This document shows positions 16,360 through 25,475 of a stretch of DNA of 34,965 bases, in pieces. Source of the stretch: Craurococcus roseus (lineage in GTDB: Bacteria; Pseudomonadota; Alphaproteobacteria; Acetobacterales; Acetobacteraceae). The notes beneath the pieces were generated by a model that was not told the DNA's origin, made no database searches, and saw only the letters and a program-made list of their open reading frames with translations. Position 1 is the stretch's first letter. Each line of letters begins with the position of its first letter. The position numbers and the translations under genes are program-made. The DNA is taken from positions 1-34,965 of the forward strand of contig NZ_BAAAFZ010000120.1 in NCBI RefSeq assembly GCF_039523795.1, in the 5' to 3' direction.

Positions 16360-17370
16360 TCAATTGCGCAGGCTCAACAAAGCCAGCAGCGTTTCCGCCT
16401 GCAACGCCGCTTGCCTGCCGTCGGTCGCGGTGGCGTCGGCGCCGACGAGGCCGGCGAGCTCCGGATTCTCGGCGAAGACCCGGCCGCCGACCATCACGCC
16501 GATGCCGCGGTTGCACGACTCGCGCCGGACCAAGCGGATGAGCGCGGCCACGCCGTCGAGCCGGTCGTTGTTGCCGATCGAGATGCCGGCGATGGCGAAC
16601 CAGCGGTTGCGGACGGCGCTCCGGACCTCGTCGTTGGACATCATCGGCTCGGACCGGACCTCCCAGCCCGCGCGCAAGAAGAACTCGGCCACCATGACGA
16701 GGCCGAAGGTGTGCTGCTCGCCGGGGACCGGGATCAGCAGCGCGGAGCGGCGCGGGTCGTGCGCCTCCACGGAAGGCATGAAGGCCGGGCTGTATTCCCG
16801 CACCAAGCCCTGGAGCCGCGCGAGGCCGACGGTGACGTCGGCGAAGGAGCACAGATCCTCCGTCCAGAGCTGGCCGAGGCGCTGCGCCGTCACCGCGAAC
16901 AGGTCCAGGTAGAGCCGTTCCAGGGTGACGCCGCGCAAGCGCAAGTCTTCGACATAGGCGAGGGGCGCCGCCGCGTCGGCCCCGATGACGAGGCCGACCA
17001 GCGCGACGACGTCCTCGGGCCCCGGCGCCGCCGCGACCGGCTCCGGCGCGGAATCGCGCCCGGCGGCCCGGCCGGCGAGCACGAGCCGGGGAACCACCTC
17101 GACCTCGATCATGCGCACCAACCGCGCGGCCCGGCGCGCGGCCCTCGCGGAGGCGCCCATCGCGGGGCCGCGCGGGGGCGGGGCGGCGTGCTCGGCGCCG
17201 GCCGGGGCGGGTTCGCCGGGCGGCGATGCCAAGCGTTCGGGGCTGTCATCGGGGCGGAGGGCGCCGCTGCGGGGCGCGTGCGGGCTCGCCCAGCCTCGCG
17301 CCGCCGAAGGGATGCAATCCAGGATTTCCGTCGACGGTGCGAGCATCGGTGTTTCCCGTGTGCCCTTCAT
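16360..17370 (-). CDS. aerR: AerR/PpaA cobalamin-binding photoreceptor and PpsR antirepressor
   Basis: This protein belongs to the AerR/PpaA family, which binds vitamin B12 in light and then blocks PpsR/CrtJ. In the 336 residues the B12-binding domain is seen at about 205-335, with PGEQHTFG carrying the likely cobalt ligand His220, followed by SIGNNDRLDG and GVMVGGRVF. A helical region (145-200, RLYLDLF...QLWTEDLC) precedes it, as in MerR/MetH-like modules. The first 70 residues are Pro/Ala/Gly-rich and exceed the usual length; Met71 would give a short form of 266 residues. A GGGGGAG ribosome site supports the long start. It heads the minus-strand operon and diverges from bchF. Confidence 0.9.
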   Translation of the reverse strand: MKGTRETPMLAPSTEILDCIPSAARGWASPHAPRSGALRPDDSPERLASPPGEPAPAGAEHAAPPPRGPAMGASARAARRAARLVRMIEVEVVPRLVLAGRAAGRDSAPEPVAAAPGPEDVVALVGLVIGADAAAPLAYVEDLRLRGVTLERLYLDLFAVTAQRLGQLWTEDLCSFADVTVGLARLQGLVREYSPAFMPSVEAHDPRRSALLIPVPGEQHTFGLVMVAEFFLRAGWEVRSEPMMSNDEVRSAVRNRWFAIAGISIGNNDRLDGVAALIRLVRRESCNRGIGVMVGGRVFAENPELAGLVGADATATDGRQAALQAETLLALLSLRN

Positions 17371-17389
17371 TGCCCGTTTCTCCCCCGAG

Positions 17390-17423
17390 TGTCAAACCTG
17401 ATTTACGTCAATCTAGCTTGACA
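17390..17423. promoter_or_regulatory. Cluster of PpsR-like half-sites beside the aerR start
   Basis: TGTCA-N8-TTACG (17390-17407) and CGTCA-N8-TGACA (17406-17423) are overlapping one-mismatch versions of TGT-N12-ACA. The latter contains TTGACA (17418-17423), a perfect -35 hexamer for plus-strand transcription, with a weak TAGCTT 18 bases on. PpsR bound here would block that promoter and the region directly upstream of aerR. Confidence 0.5.
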
Positions 17424-17585
17424 CGTGTTGCGACGGCCCCGTAGCTTTCCGACGGCGGTTGGACGGAGGGCGACTCGATGGCCCTCTCCTCCAACGAAAA
17501 GATGAGGTCGTGTGAGCTACTTCTTGGTTTTGAGGCCGTGACCCGGCTGGGCCGCTCACATAACCGACATTTTGCGGAAGGGGTT

Positions 17586-17603
17586 TGTCAAGCGATGCTT
17601 ACA
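17586..17603. promoter_or_regulatory. Perfect PpsR/CrtJ box upstream of bchF
   Basis: TGT-CAAGCGATGCTT-ACA fits TGT-N12-ACA exactly. It lies about 70 bases before the preferred bchF start, in the AT-richer divergent spacer. It is 163 bases from the first cluster, so looping between the two sites is possible. Confidence 0.6.
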
Positions 17604-17672
17604 CGCGCCCTCCTGAACCGTTTCATAGATGTCGTGGACTGTTGCCCTTGGGGCGCTGCCACCGGGCGGCGG

Positions 17673-18173
17673 GTGCCGGTGCGCCGGCCGGTCCTCTACA
17701 CGGCGGAGGAGCGCCGCCGGCGCGACGCTTCGCCGTGGACGCTGGTGCAAGGCGTGCTCGCGCCCTTCCAATTCGCGGTCTTCCTGCTGAGCCTCGGCTT
17801 CGTGCTGCGCTTCCTCGCCACCGGCGAGGGCTTCGGCATCGCCGCCGCGTCCGTCGTCGCCAAGACGCTCGTGCTCTACACGATCATGGTCACGGGCTCG
17901 ATCTGGGAGAAGGAGGTGTTCGGCCGCTGGCTGTTCGCGCCGAGCTTCTTCTGGGAGGACGTGTTCAGCATCCTCGTCCTCGCCCTGCACACGGCCTACC
18001 TCGTCGTGCTGGCGCTCGGGGTCGGCGACGCCGCGGCGCAGATGCTGCTCGCGCTCGCCGCTTACGCCGCCTACGTGGTGAACGCCGGGCAGTTCCTGAT
18101 CAAGTTGCGGGCGGCGCGGCTCGAAGGCGCCGGGTCGCACCGCGCCGCGGTCGGGCCGGGCCTCGCGGCGTGA
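17673..18173 (+). CDS. bchF: 3-vinyl (bacterio)chlorophyllide hydratase
   Basis: BchF adds water to the C3 vinyl group in bacteriochlorophyll synthesis. The membrane protein shows the family core LYTAEERRRRDASPWTLVQG at its start, then MVTGSIWEKEVFGRWLFAP, FFWEDVFS and ALHTAYL. GTG at 17673 gives 166 residues, the usual family size; GTG at 17679 is equally possible. The frame is open back to ATG 17478, which has a good GGAGGG site. That extension has A/T-rich third positions and contains the PpsR box, so it looks non-coding. It is the first gene of the long bch-puh operon and overlaps bchN by GTGA. Confidence 0.88.
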   Translation: MPVRRPVLYTAEERRRRDASPWTLVQGVLAPFQFAVFLLSLGFVLRFLATGEGFGIAAASVVAKTLVLYTIMVTGSIWEKEVFGRWLFAPSFFWEDVFSILVLALHTAYLVVLALGVGDAAAQMLLALAAYAAYVVNAGQFLIKLRAARLEGAGSHRAAVGPGLAA

Positions 18174-19459
18174 GCGCGAGCACCGCCGCCCCGGTACGCG
18201 CCGCGCCGGCCGCCGGGCGGCCGGCGGTGCTGCGCGAGCGCGGGCAGCGCGAGGTGTTCTGCGGCCTGACCGGCATCGTGTGGCTGCACCGCAAGATGCG
18301 CGACGCCTTCTTCCTCGTGGTCGGCTCGCGCACCTGCGCGCACCTGCTGCAATCGGCGGCGGGGGTGATGATCTTCGCCGAGCCGCGCTTCGCCACCGCG
18401 ATCATCGACGAGCGCGACCTGGCGGGCATGGCGGACGCGAACGACGAGTTGGACCGTGTGGTCGCGCGGCTGCTGGAGCGGCGCCCGGACATCAAGCTGC
18501 TGTTCCTCGTCGGCTCCTGCCCGTCCGAGGTCATCAAGCTCGACCTGGCGCGAGCGGCGAAGCGGCTGGACCGCGCGGCGGCCTCCGGCGTGCGCGTGCT
18601 GCACTACTCCGGCAGCGGCATCGAGACGACCTTCACCCAGGGCGAGGACGCCTGCCTCGCCTCGCTGGTGCCGGAACTGGCGGAGGAAGCGCCGGGCGCG
18701 CCGCGCTCGCTCCTGGTGGTCGGCGCGCTGGCGGAGGCCGTGGAGGACCAGATGCGGCGGCTGTTCGCCGCGCTCGGCATCGGCCACGTAAGCTTCCTGC
18801 CGCCCCGGTGCGCGGCCGGGCTGCCGCCGGTCGGGCCGCGCACGGATTTCCTGCTCGCGCAGCCCTTCCTCGCCGAAACGGCGCGCGTCCTGGAAGAGCG
18901 GGGCGCGCGGCGGGTCGCGGCGCCGTTCCCCCTCGGCGCCGAGGGCACCACGCTCTGGCTGCGCGCCGCCGCCGACGCCTGGGGCGTGTCCGCGGCGCGC
19001 TTCCGCGAGGCCACGGCGGCCGGCGAGAAGCGCGCGCGCGATTCGGTGGCGCGCCACCGCCCCGCGCTGGAAGGCCGGCGGGTGTTCCTGTTCCCCGACT
19101 CGCAGCTCGAAGTGCCCATGGCGCGCTTCCTGTCGCGGGAGCTGGGGATGCAGCCGGTCGAGGTCGGCACCCCCTACCTGCACCGCCAGCACCTCGCCGA
19201 AGAGCTGGACCTGCTGCCCCCGGGCACGCCGCTCAGCGAAGGCCAGCACGTGGACCGTCAGCTCGACCGCTGCCGCGCGGCGAAGCCCGACTTGGTGGTG
19301 TGCGGCCTCGGCTTGGCGAACCCATTGGAGGCGGAAGGCATCGCCACGAAGTGGTCCATCGAACTCGTCTTCACGCCGGTGCAGGGCTACGAGCAGGCGG
19401 GCGACCTCGCCGCGCTGTTCACGCGCCCGCTCGACCGGCGCGGCAGGCTGCGGGTCTAG
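18170..19459 (+). CDS. bchN: Light-independent protochlorophyllide reductase subunit N
   Basis: BchN forms with BchB the catalytic heterotetramer of the dark-operative reductase (DPOR), which reduces ring D of protochlorophyllide. In the 429 residues the three cysteines for the NB-cluster are Cys31 (EVFCGLTG), Cys56 (GSRTCAHLL) and Cys117 (VGSCPSE). The first two sit in the conserved contexts CGLTGIVWLHRK and QSAAGVMIFAEPRF. The GTG start overlaps the bchF stop. bchB follows after 4 bases. Confidence 0.95.
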   Translation: MSASTAAPVRAAPAAGRPAVLRERGQREVFCGLTGIVWLHRKMRDAFFLVVGSRTCAHLLQSAAGVMIFAEPRFATAIIDERDLAGMADANDELDRVVARLLERRPDIKLLFLVGSCPSEVIKLDLARAAKRLDRAAASGVRVLHYSGSGIETTFTQGEDACLASLVPELAEEAPGAPRSLLVVGALAEAVEDQMRRLFAALGIGHVSFLPPRCAAGLPPVGPRTDFLLAQPFLAETARVLEERGARRVAAPFPLGAEGTTLWLRAAADAWGVSAARFREATAAGEKRARDSVARHRPALEGRRVFLFPDSQLEVPMARFLSRELGMQPVEVGTPYLHRQHLAEELDLLPPGTPLSEGQHVDRQLDRCRAAKPDLVVCGLGLANPLEAEGIATKWSIELVFTPVQGYEQAGDLAALFTRPLDRRGRLRV

Positions 19460-19463
19460 CGCC

Positions 19464-20990
19464 GTGCAGCTCGCGCTCTGGACCTACGAAGGGCCGCCGC
19501 ACGTGGGGGCGATGCGCGTCGCCACGGCCATGGAGGGGCTGCACTACGTGCTGCACGCCCCGCAGGGCGACACCTACGCCGACCTGCTGTTCACCATGAT
19601 CGAGCGCAGCGGCCGGCGCCCGCCCGTCACCTACACCACCTTCCAGGCGCGCGACCTCGGCGGCGACACGGCGGAGCTGTTCAAGGCGACGGCGCTGGAC
19701 GCCTGGGAGCGGTTCCGGCCGCAGGCGCTGCTGGTGGGCGCGTCCTGCACCGCGGAATTGATCCAGGACGACCCCGGCGGCTTGGCGCGGGCCCTCGGCC
19801 TGCCGGTGCCGGTCGTCGCCGTCGAGTTGCCGGCCTACCAGAAGAAGGAGAACTGGGGCGCGGCGGAGACCTTCTACCAACTCGTCCGCGCCTTCGCCGG
19901 ACCGGGCGCCGCCGGCCGCGCGCCGCGCCCCGCGGGCGCGCCGACCTGCAACATCCTCGGCCCCGCGGCGCTCGGCTTCCGCCACCGCGACGACCTCGTC
20001 GAGGTGCGGGCCATGCTGGACCGCCTCGGCGTTGCGGTGAACGTCGTCGCGCCGCTGGGCGCCTCGCCGGCCGACCTCGCCCGGCTCGGCGACGCCGATT
20101 TCAACGTGGTGCTCTACCCGGAGGTGGCCGGGCAAGCGGCCCGCTGGCTGGAGCGGACCTTCGGCCAGAAATCGACACGCGCCGTGCCCATCGGCGTCGG
20201 CGCCACCCGTGAGTTCCTGGCGGAGGCGGCGGCCCTGGCGGGGCTCGACGCGGCACCGGAGCCGGACGACGCCTCGCGCCTGCCGTGGTACTCGCGCTCC
20301 GTCGACTCGACCTACCTGACCGGCAAGCGGGTCTTCGTCTTCGGCGACGCCACCCACGCCGTGGCCGCCGCCCGCGTCGCGCGCGACGAATTGGGCTTCA
20401 CGGTGGTCGGTCTCGGCACCTACAGCCGCGAATTCGCCCGCGAGGTGCGGGAAGCGGCGCGGGGCCACGGCATCGAAGCCCTGATCGCCGACGACTACCT
20501 GGAGGTGGAGGCGCGCATCGCCGAACTGCGGCCCGACCTCGTGCTCGGCACGCAGATGGAGCGCCACGTCGCCAAGCGGCATGGCACTCCCTGCGCCGTG
20601 ATCTCGGCGCCCGTGCATGTGCAGGACTTCCCCGCCCGCCACTCGCCGCAAATGGGTGCGGAGGGCGCGAACGTGCTGTTCGACACCTGGGTCCACCCGT
20701 TGATGATGGGCCTGGAGGAGCACCTGCTCGGGATGTTCCGCGACGACCCGGAGTTCGGCGAAGGCGCCGCGCCCTCGCACCTCGGCGCCGCGGCCGACCC
20801 CGCCGCTCCGGCCGCCGCCGTCGACGACGCGGTCGCTTGGGCCGCGGAGGCGGAGGCGGAACTGCGGAAGGTCCCATTCTTCGTGCGCGGCAAGGCCCGC
20901 CGCAACACGGAGCTCTACGCGCGCGAGCGCGGCGTCGGCACCATAACGGTCGAGACCTTGTACGATGCAAAAGCGCACCACGCCCGCTGA
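19464..20990 (+). CDS. bchB: Light-independent protochlorophyllide reductase subunit B
   Basis: This is the partner of BchN in DPOR (508 residues). The N-terminus shows LALWTYEGPPHVGAMRVATA, then Asp36 (GDTYADLLF), the unusual aspartate ligand of the [4Fe-4S] cluster, and Cys95 (GASCTAELIQDD). The C-terminal small domain common to BchB (VPFFVRGKARRNTELYA) is present. The start is GTG. The last 26 bases overlap the beginning of bchH. Confidence 0.95.
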   Translation: MQLALWTYEGPPHVGAMRVATAMEGLHYVLHAPQGDTYADLLFTMIERSGRRPPVTYTTFQARDLGGDTAELFKATALDAWERFRPQALLVGASCTAELIQDDPGGLARALGLPVPVVAVELPAYQKKENWGAAETFYQLVRAFAGPGAAGRAPRPAGAPTCNILGPAALGFRHRDDLVEVRAMLDRLGVAVNVVAPLGASPADLARLGDADFNVVLYPEVAGQAARWLERTFGQKSTRAVPIGVGATREFLAEAAALAGLDAAPEPDDASRLPWYSRSVDSTYLTGKRVFVFGDATHAVAAARVARDELGFTVVGLGTYSREFAREVREAARGHGIEALIADDYLEVEARIAELRPDLVLGTQMERHVAKRHGTPCAVISAPVHVQDFPARHSPQMGAEGANVLFDTWVHPLMMGLEEHLLGMFRDDPEFGEGAAPSHLGAAADPAAPAAAVDDAVAWAAEAEAELRKVPFFVRGKARRNTELYARERGVGTITVETLYDAKAHHAR

Positions 20991-23900
20991 CGCGGTGGCC
21001 CCGGTGCGGGTCGTCGTGGTCACGATGGACAGCCACCTGGCCGGGGCCGCCGAGGCCGCGAGCCGCGCGCTGAGGCGCGAACTCCCGGGCCTCGAGCTGG
21101 CGGTCCACGCGGCGGACGAGTGGTGCTCGGACGAGGCGGCGCTGCGGGCCTGCCACGGCGACATCGCGCGCGCCGACATCGTGGTGGCCTCCATGCTGTT
21201 CCTGGAGGACCACATCCGCGCCGTCCTGCCGGCGTTGGCGGCGCGGCGGGACGGCTGCGACGCCATGCTCTGCCTGATGTCGGCGGGCGAGGTGATGCGC
21301 CTGACTCGGCTCGGCGGCTTCGACATGGCCGGCGAGGCGAGCGGGCCGATGCGGCTGCTCAAGAAGCTCCGCGGCGGCCGTAAGGGCGGCCAGTCCAGCG
21401 GGCAGGGCCAGATGCGGATGCTGCGGGAGCTGCCGCGGCTGCTGCGCTTCATCCCGGGCAAGGCGCAAGACGTGAGGGCCTACTTCCTCGCGCTGCAATA
21501 CTGGCTCGCCGGGTCCGAGGAAAACCTCGCCAACCTCGTCAGGATGCTGGTCCAGCGCTACGCGGTCGGCCCGCGCGCCGGGGCGGGCAAGGCCCTGCGC
21601 GTCGCCCCGCCCGTGCGCTACCCGGAGGTGGGCCTCTACCACCCGCGGGCGCCCGGCCGGATCGTGGAGCGCGTCGAGAAGCTGCCTGCCGGCGGCGCCG
21701 CGACGGGCACGGTCGGCGTCCTGGTGATGCGCTCCTACGTGCTGGCCGGCAACGCGGCGCACTACGACGGGGTGATCGCGGCGCTGGAGGCGCGCGGGTT
21801 GCGCGTGGTGCCCGCCTTCGCCAGCGGCCTGGACGCCCGGCCGGCGATCGAGCGCTTCTTCATGCGCGACGGCGTCCCGGCGGTGGACGCCTTGGTTTCG
21901 CTCACTGGCTTCTCGCTGGTGGGCGGCCCGGCCTACAACGACGCGCGCGCCGCCGAGGAGGTCCTGGCCAGGCTGGACGTGCCCTACGTCGCGGCGCACC
22001 CGCTCGAGTTCCAGACGATCGAGCAGTGGGACGCCGACGCGCGCGGCCTGACGCCGGTGGAGGCGACGATGATGGTCGCGCTCCCCGAACTCGACGGCGC
22101 GATCTGGCCGATGACCTTCGGCGGGCGCTCGTCCGAAGCGCCGGGCGAGGGCCGCCGGGACATGGCGGCGCACCCCGAGCGCGCCGCGGTCCTCGCCGCC
22201 CGCGTGTCGCGCCTGGTGGCGCTCCGCCGCGGCGAGCGGGCAGAGCGCCGCGTCGCGGTGGTGCTGTTCAACTTCCCGCCCAACTCGGGCGCGACCGGCA
22301 CAGCAGCATACCTCTCGGTGTTCGAGTCGCTCCACCGCACGCTGCGCGCCCTCGCGGCCGGCGGCTACCGCGTGGAGGCGCCGGACACCGTGGACGCGCT
22401 GCGCGACGCGGTGCTGAAGGGCAACGCCGAGCGGTTCGGCACGGACGCCAACGTGGCCGCGCGCGTCTCGGCCGACGACCACGTGCGCCGCGAGCGCTGG
22501 CTGCCGGAGATCGAGAAGCAGTGGGGAGCGGCCCCCGGCAGGCACCAGACGGACGGCTCCGGCCTGTTCGTGCTCGGCGCGCGCTTCGGCAACGTCTTCG
22601 TCGGCATCCAGCCCGCCTTCGGCTACGAGGGCGACCCGATGCGGCTGCTCTTCGAGCGCGGCTTCGCCCCGACCCACGCCTTCAGCGCCTTCTACCGGTG
22701 GCTCCGCGAGGACTTCCGGGCGCACGCGGTGCTGCACTTCGGCACCCACGGCGCGCTGGAGTTCATGCCGGGCAAGCAGGCCGGGCTCTCCGCTGGGTGC
22801 TGGCCGGACCGGCTGATCGGCGACCTGCCGAACCTGTATCTCTACGCCTCCAACAACCCCTCCGAGGGGGCCTTGGCGAAGCGCCGCGCCGGCGCCGCCC
22901 TCATCAGTTATCTCACCCCGCCGGTGGCGCACGCCGGGCTGTACCGCGGCCTGCTCGACCTCAAGGCATCGCTCGACCGCTGGCGCGCCGCCGGGCCCGA
23001 TACCGACCTCGCCGGGCTGATCCAGGCGCAGGCGGCGGCGGTGGAACTGTCCCCGGCCGAACCCGGCTGGGCCAACCCGGCGGCCGAAATCGCCTGCCTG
23101 CGCGACGCCCTGTTGGAGCTGGAATACGCGCTCATCCCGCACGGCCTGCACGTGGTGGGCGAGCCGCCCGACGCGGAGGAGAGGGCGGGGATGCTGGACG
23201 CCGCCGGCGTCACGGAGCCGGAGCGCCGCGCCCGCCTGGACGCGCTGCTCGCCGAGGACCACGAGCTGCCCGCGGTGCTGCACGCGCTCGACGGCGGCTA
23301 CCTGCGCCCGGCGCCCGGCGGCGATCTGCTGCGCAACGCCGAGGTGCTGCCCACCGGCCGCAACCTGCACGGCTTCGACCCCTTCCGCATCCCGAGCGCC
23401 TTCGCGGTACAAGACGGCGCGCGGCAGGCGGAACGGCTGCTGGCGCGGCACGCGGCGGAGGGCGGCGGGCTGCCGGAGACGGTGGCGGTCGTGCTGTGGG
23501 GCACGGACAACCTGAAGACCGAAGGCGGCCCCATCGCCCAGGCGCTGTGGCTGCTCGGCGCGGAGCCGCGGCACGACAGCTACGGCCGCCTTTGCGGCGC
23601 GCAACTCGTGCCGCTGGAACGGCTGGGCCGGGCGCGGGTGGACGTCGTGGTTACGCTGTCGGGAATCTTCCGCGACCTGCTCCCGTTGCAAACGCGCCTG
23701 CTGGCCGAGGCGGCACTGCTCGCCGCGCAGGCGGAGGAGGAGCCGCTGGAGATGAACGCGGTGCGCCGGCACGCGCTGGCCTTCCAGGCGGCGCATGGCG
23801 GCACGCTGGAGCAGGCGGCGCTGCGCGTGTTCGGCAACGCCGAGGGCGCCTACGGCTCCAACGTCAACCACCTCCTCGACCACGGCGCCTGGGAGGAGGA

Positions 23901-24561
23901 GGACGAGCTGGCCGAGGCCTACCTGCGCCGCAAGGGCTTCGCCTACGGCGTGGACGGCAAGGCGGCGCGGCAGGACGCGGTGCTGGCCCAGGTGCTGGGC
24001 ACCGTGGAAGCTGCCTACCAGAACCTCGACTCGGTGGAGCTCGGCATCACCGCGGTCGACCACTACTTCGACACGCTGGGCGGCATCAGCCGCGCCGTGC
24101 AGCGGGCGCGCGGGACCGCCGGCGCGGCGCCGGTCTACGTCGGCGACCAGACGCGGGGCGAGGGCACGGTCCGCACCCTGTCCGAGCAGGTCGCGCTGGA
24201 AACGCGGACGCGCACGCTCAATCCGAAATGGTACGAGGCGCTGCTCGCGCACGGGCACGAAGGCGTTCGCCACATCGAGGCGCACGTGACCAACACGATG
24301 GGCTGGTCCGCCACCACCGGGCAGGTCGCCCCTTGGGTGTACCAGCACCTCGCGCAGACCTTCATGCTCGATCCGGCGATGCGCGAGCGCTTGGCGGCGC
24401 TGAACCCGACCGCCTCAGCCCGCATCGCCAACCGCCTGCTGGAAGCGCAGGAGCGCCGCTACTGGGCGCCGGACGCGGACGCGCTGGAGCGCCTCCGCCG
24501 CGCCGGCGAGGAGCTGGAAGACCGTATGGAAGGCATCACCAGCATGGGGGCCGCCGCATGA
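20965..24561 (+). CDS. bchH: Magnesium chelatase subunit H
   Basis: BchH is the porphyrin-binding subunit of Mg-chelatase, inserting Mg2+ into protoporphyrin IX with the BchI/BchD ATPase motor (bchI and bchD lie at the window's end). The 1198-residue protein is of normal length. It shows the ADIVVASMLFLEDH and AMLCLMSAGEVM regions near the N-terminus, then FGTHGALEFMPGKQAGLS, NNPSEGALAKRRA and HVTNTMGWSATTGQV. All are typical of BchH/CobN. ATG 20965 lies within bchB; an in-frame GTG at 20995 is the alternative. The stop overlaps bchL (ATGA). Confidence 0.96.
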   Translation: MQKRTTPADAVAPVRVVVVTMDSHLAGAAEAASRALRRELPGLELAVHAADEWCSDEAALRACHGDIARADIVVASMLFLEDHIRAVLPALAARRDGCDAMLCLMSAGEVMRLTRLGGFDMAGEASGPMRLLKKLRGGRKGGQSSGQGQMRMLRELPRLLRFIPGKAQDVRAYFLALQYWLAGSEENLANLVRMLVQRYAVGPRAGAGKALRVAPPVRYPEVGLYHPRAPGRIVERVEKLPAGGAATGTVGVLVMRSYVLAGNAAHYDGVIAALEARGLRVVPAFASGLDARPAIERFFMRDGVPAVDALVSLTGFSLVGGPAYNDARAAEEVLARLDVPYVAAHPLEFQTIEQWDADARGLTPVEATMMVALPELDGAIWPMTFGGRSSEAPGEGRRDMAAHPERAAVLAARVSRLVALRRGERAERRVAVVLFNFPPNSGATGTAAYLSVFESLHRTLRALAAGGYRVEAPDTVDALRDAVLKGNAERFGTDANVAARVSADDHVRRERWLPEIEKQWGAAPGRHQTDGSGLFVLGARFGNVFVGIQPAFGYEGDPMRLLFERGFAPTHAFSAFYRWLREDFRAHAVLHFGTHGALEFMPGKQAGLSAGCWPDRLIGDLPNLYLYASNNPSEGALAKRRAGAALISYLTPPVAHAGLYRGLLDLKASLDRWRAAGPDTDLAGLIQAQAAAVELSPAEPGWANPAAEIACLRDALLELEYALIPHGLHVVGEPPDAEERAGMLDAAGVTEPERRARLDALLAEDHELPAVLHALDGGYLRPAPGGDLLRNAEVLPTGRNLHGFDPFRIPSAFAVQDGARQAERLLARHAAEGGGLPETVAVVLWGTDNLKTEGGPIAQALWLLGAEPRHDSYGRLCGAQLVPLERLGRARVDVVVTLSGIFRDLLPLQTRLLAEAALLAAQAEEEPLEMNAVRRHALAFQAAHGGTLEQAALRVFGNAEGAYGSNVNHLLDHGAWEEEDELAEAYLRRKGFAYGVDGKAARQDAVLAQVLGTVEAAYQNLDSVELGITAVDHYFDTLGGISRAVQRARGTAGAAPVYVGDQTRGEGTVRTLSEQVALETRTRTLNPKWYEALLAHGHEGVRHIEAHVTNTMGWSATTGQVAPWVYQHLAQTFMLDPAMRERLAALNPTASARIANRLLEAQERRYWAPDADALERLRRAGEELEDRMEGITSMGAAA

Positions 24562-25475
24562 CAGCCGTGACCAGGCATTCGTTGATCCGCGGCGCGACGG
24601 CGCGGGCCTCCAGCGGCGACGGCGAAGGCAGCACGCAGGTCCACATGGACGCGGCCGCGCGGATCGAGGGCGCCAAGGTCTTCGCCGTCTACGGCAAGGG
24701 CGGCATCGGCAAGAGCACCACCTCGTCCAACCTGTCGGTGGCCTTCACCAGGCTCGGCAAGCGCGTGCTCCAGATCGGCTGCGACCCGAAGCACGACTCC
24801 ACCTTCACCCTGACCAAGCGCTTGGCGCCCACGGTGATCGACGTGCTCGAATCCGTGGACTTCCACTCGGAGGAGCTGCGGCCCGAGGACTTCGTGTTCG
24901 AGGGCTACGGCGGCGTGCTCTGCGTGGAGGCGGGCGGCCCGCCGGCCGGCACCGGCTGCGGCGGCTACGTGGTCGGGCAGACGGTGAAGCTGCTCAAGGA
25001 GCACCACCTTCTGGAGGACACCGACGTCGTCGTGTTCGACGTGCTGGGCGACGTGGTCTGCGGCGGCTTCGCCGCGCCGCTGCTGCACGCCGACCGCGGG
25101 CTGATCGTCGCCGCCAACGACTTCGACTCGATCTTCGCCATGAACCGCATCGTCGCCGCCATCGGCGCCAAGGCGAAGAACTACAACGTCCGGCTCGGCG
25201 GGGTGATCGTGAACCGCAGCGCCGGGGCGGACCAGATCGAGCGCTACAACGCCGCGACCGGCCTCAAGACCCTGGCCCACTTCCCGGACCTCGACGCCAT
25301 CCGGCGCTCCCGGCTGAAGAAGGCGACGCTGTTCGAGATGGAGCCCTCGCCGGAGCTGGAAGCGGTGCAGGCGGAGTACCTGCGCTTGGCGGCCTCGCTC
25401 TGGGCCGGCGTCGACCCGGTGGAGGCGAGTCCGCTCAAGGACCGCGAGATCTTCGACCTGCTGGGATTCGACTGA
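24558..25475 (+). CDS. bchL: Light-independent protochlorophyllide reductase ATP-binding subunit L
   Basis: This is the NifH-like iron-sulfur ATPase that feeds electrons to BchNB. In the 305 residues the P-loop GKGGIGKST is at 46-54, switch-like GCDPKHDST at 74-82, and the subunit-bridging [4Fe-4S] cysteines are Cys134 (GTGCGGY) and Cys168 (DVVCGGF). The N-terminal 38 or so residues before the Rossmann core are a poorly structured extension common in BchL. It is coupled upstream to bchH (ATGA) and downstream to bchM (TGATG). Confidence 0.96.
   Translation: MTAVTRHSLIRGATARASSGDGEGSTQVHMDAAARIEGAKVFAVYGKGGIGKSTTSSNLSVAFTRLGKRVLQIGCDPKHDSTFTLTKRLAPTVIDVLESVDFHSEELRPEDFVFEGYGGVLCVEAGGPPAGTGCGGYVVGQTVKLLKEHHLLEDTDVVVFDVLGDVVCGGFAAPLLHADRGLIVAANDFDSIFAMNRIVAAIGAKAKNYNVRLGGVIVNRSAGADQIERYNAATGLKTLAHFPDLDAIRRSRLKKATLFEMEPSPELEAVQAEYLRLAASLWAGVDPVEASPLKDREIFDLLGFD

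Noticed and set aside
15664..17421. A 585-codon plus-strand frame across ppsR and aerR
   Set aside because: It is antisense to two well-identified regulators and has no recognisable motif.
20398..24348. A 1316-codon open frame on the minus strand across bchB and bchH
   Set aside because: It is antisense to two certain genes, is made of Arg/Val/Ala/Gly/His-rich shadow sequence, and shows no domain. Long antisense frames are expected at this GC content.
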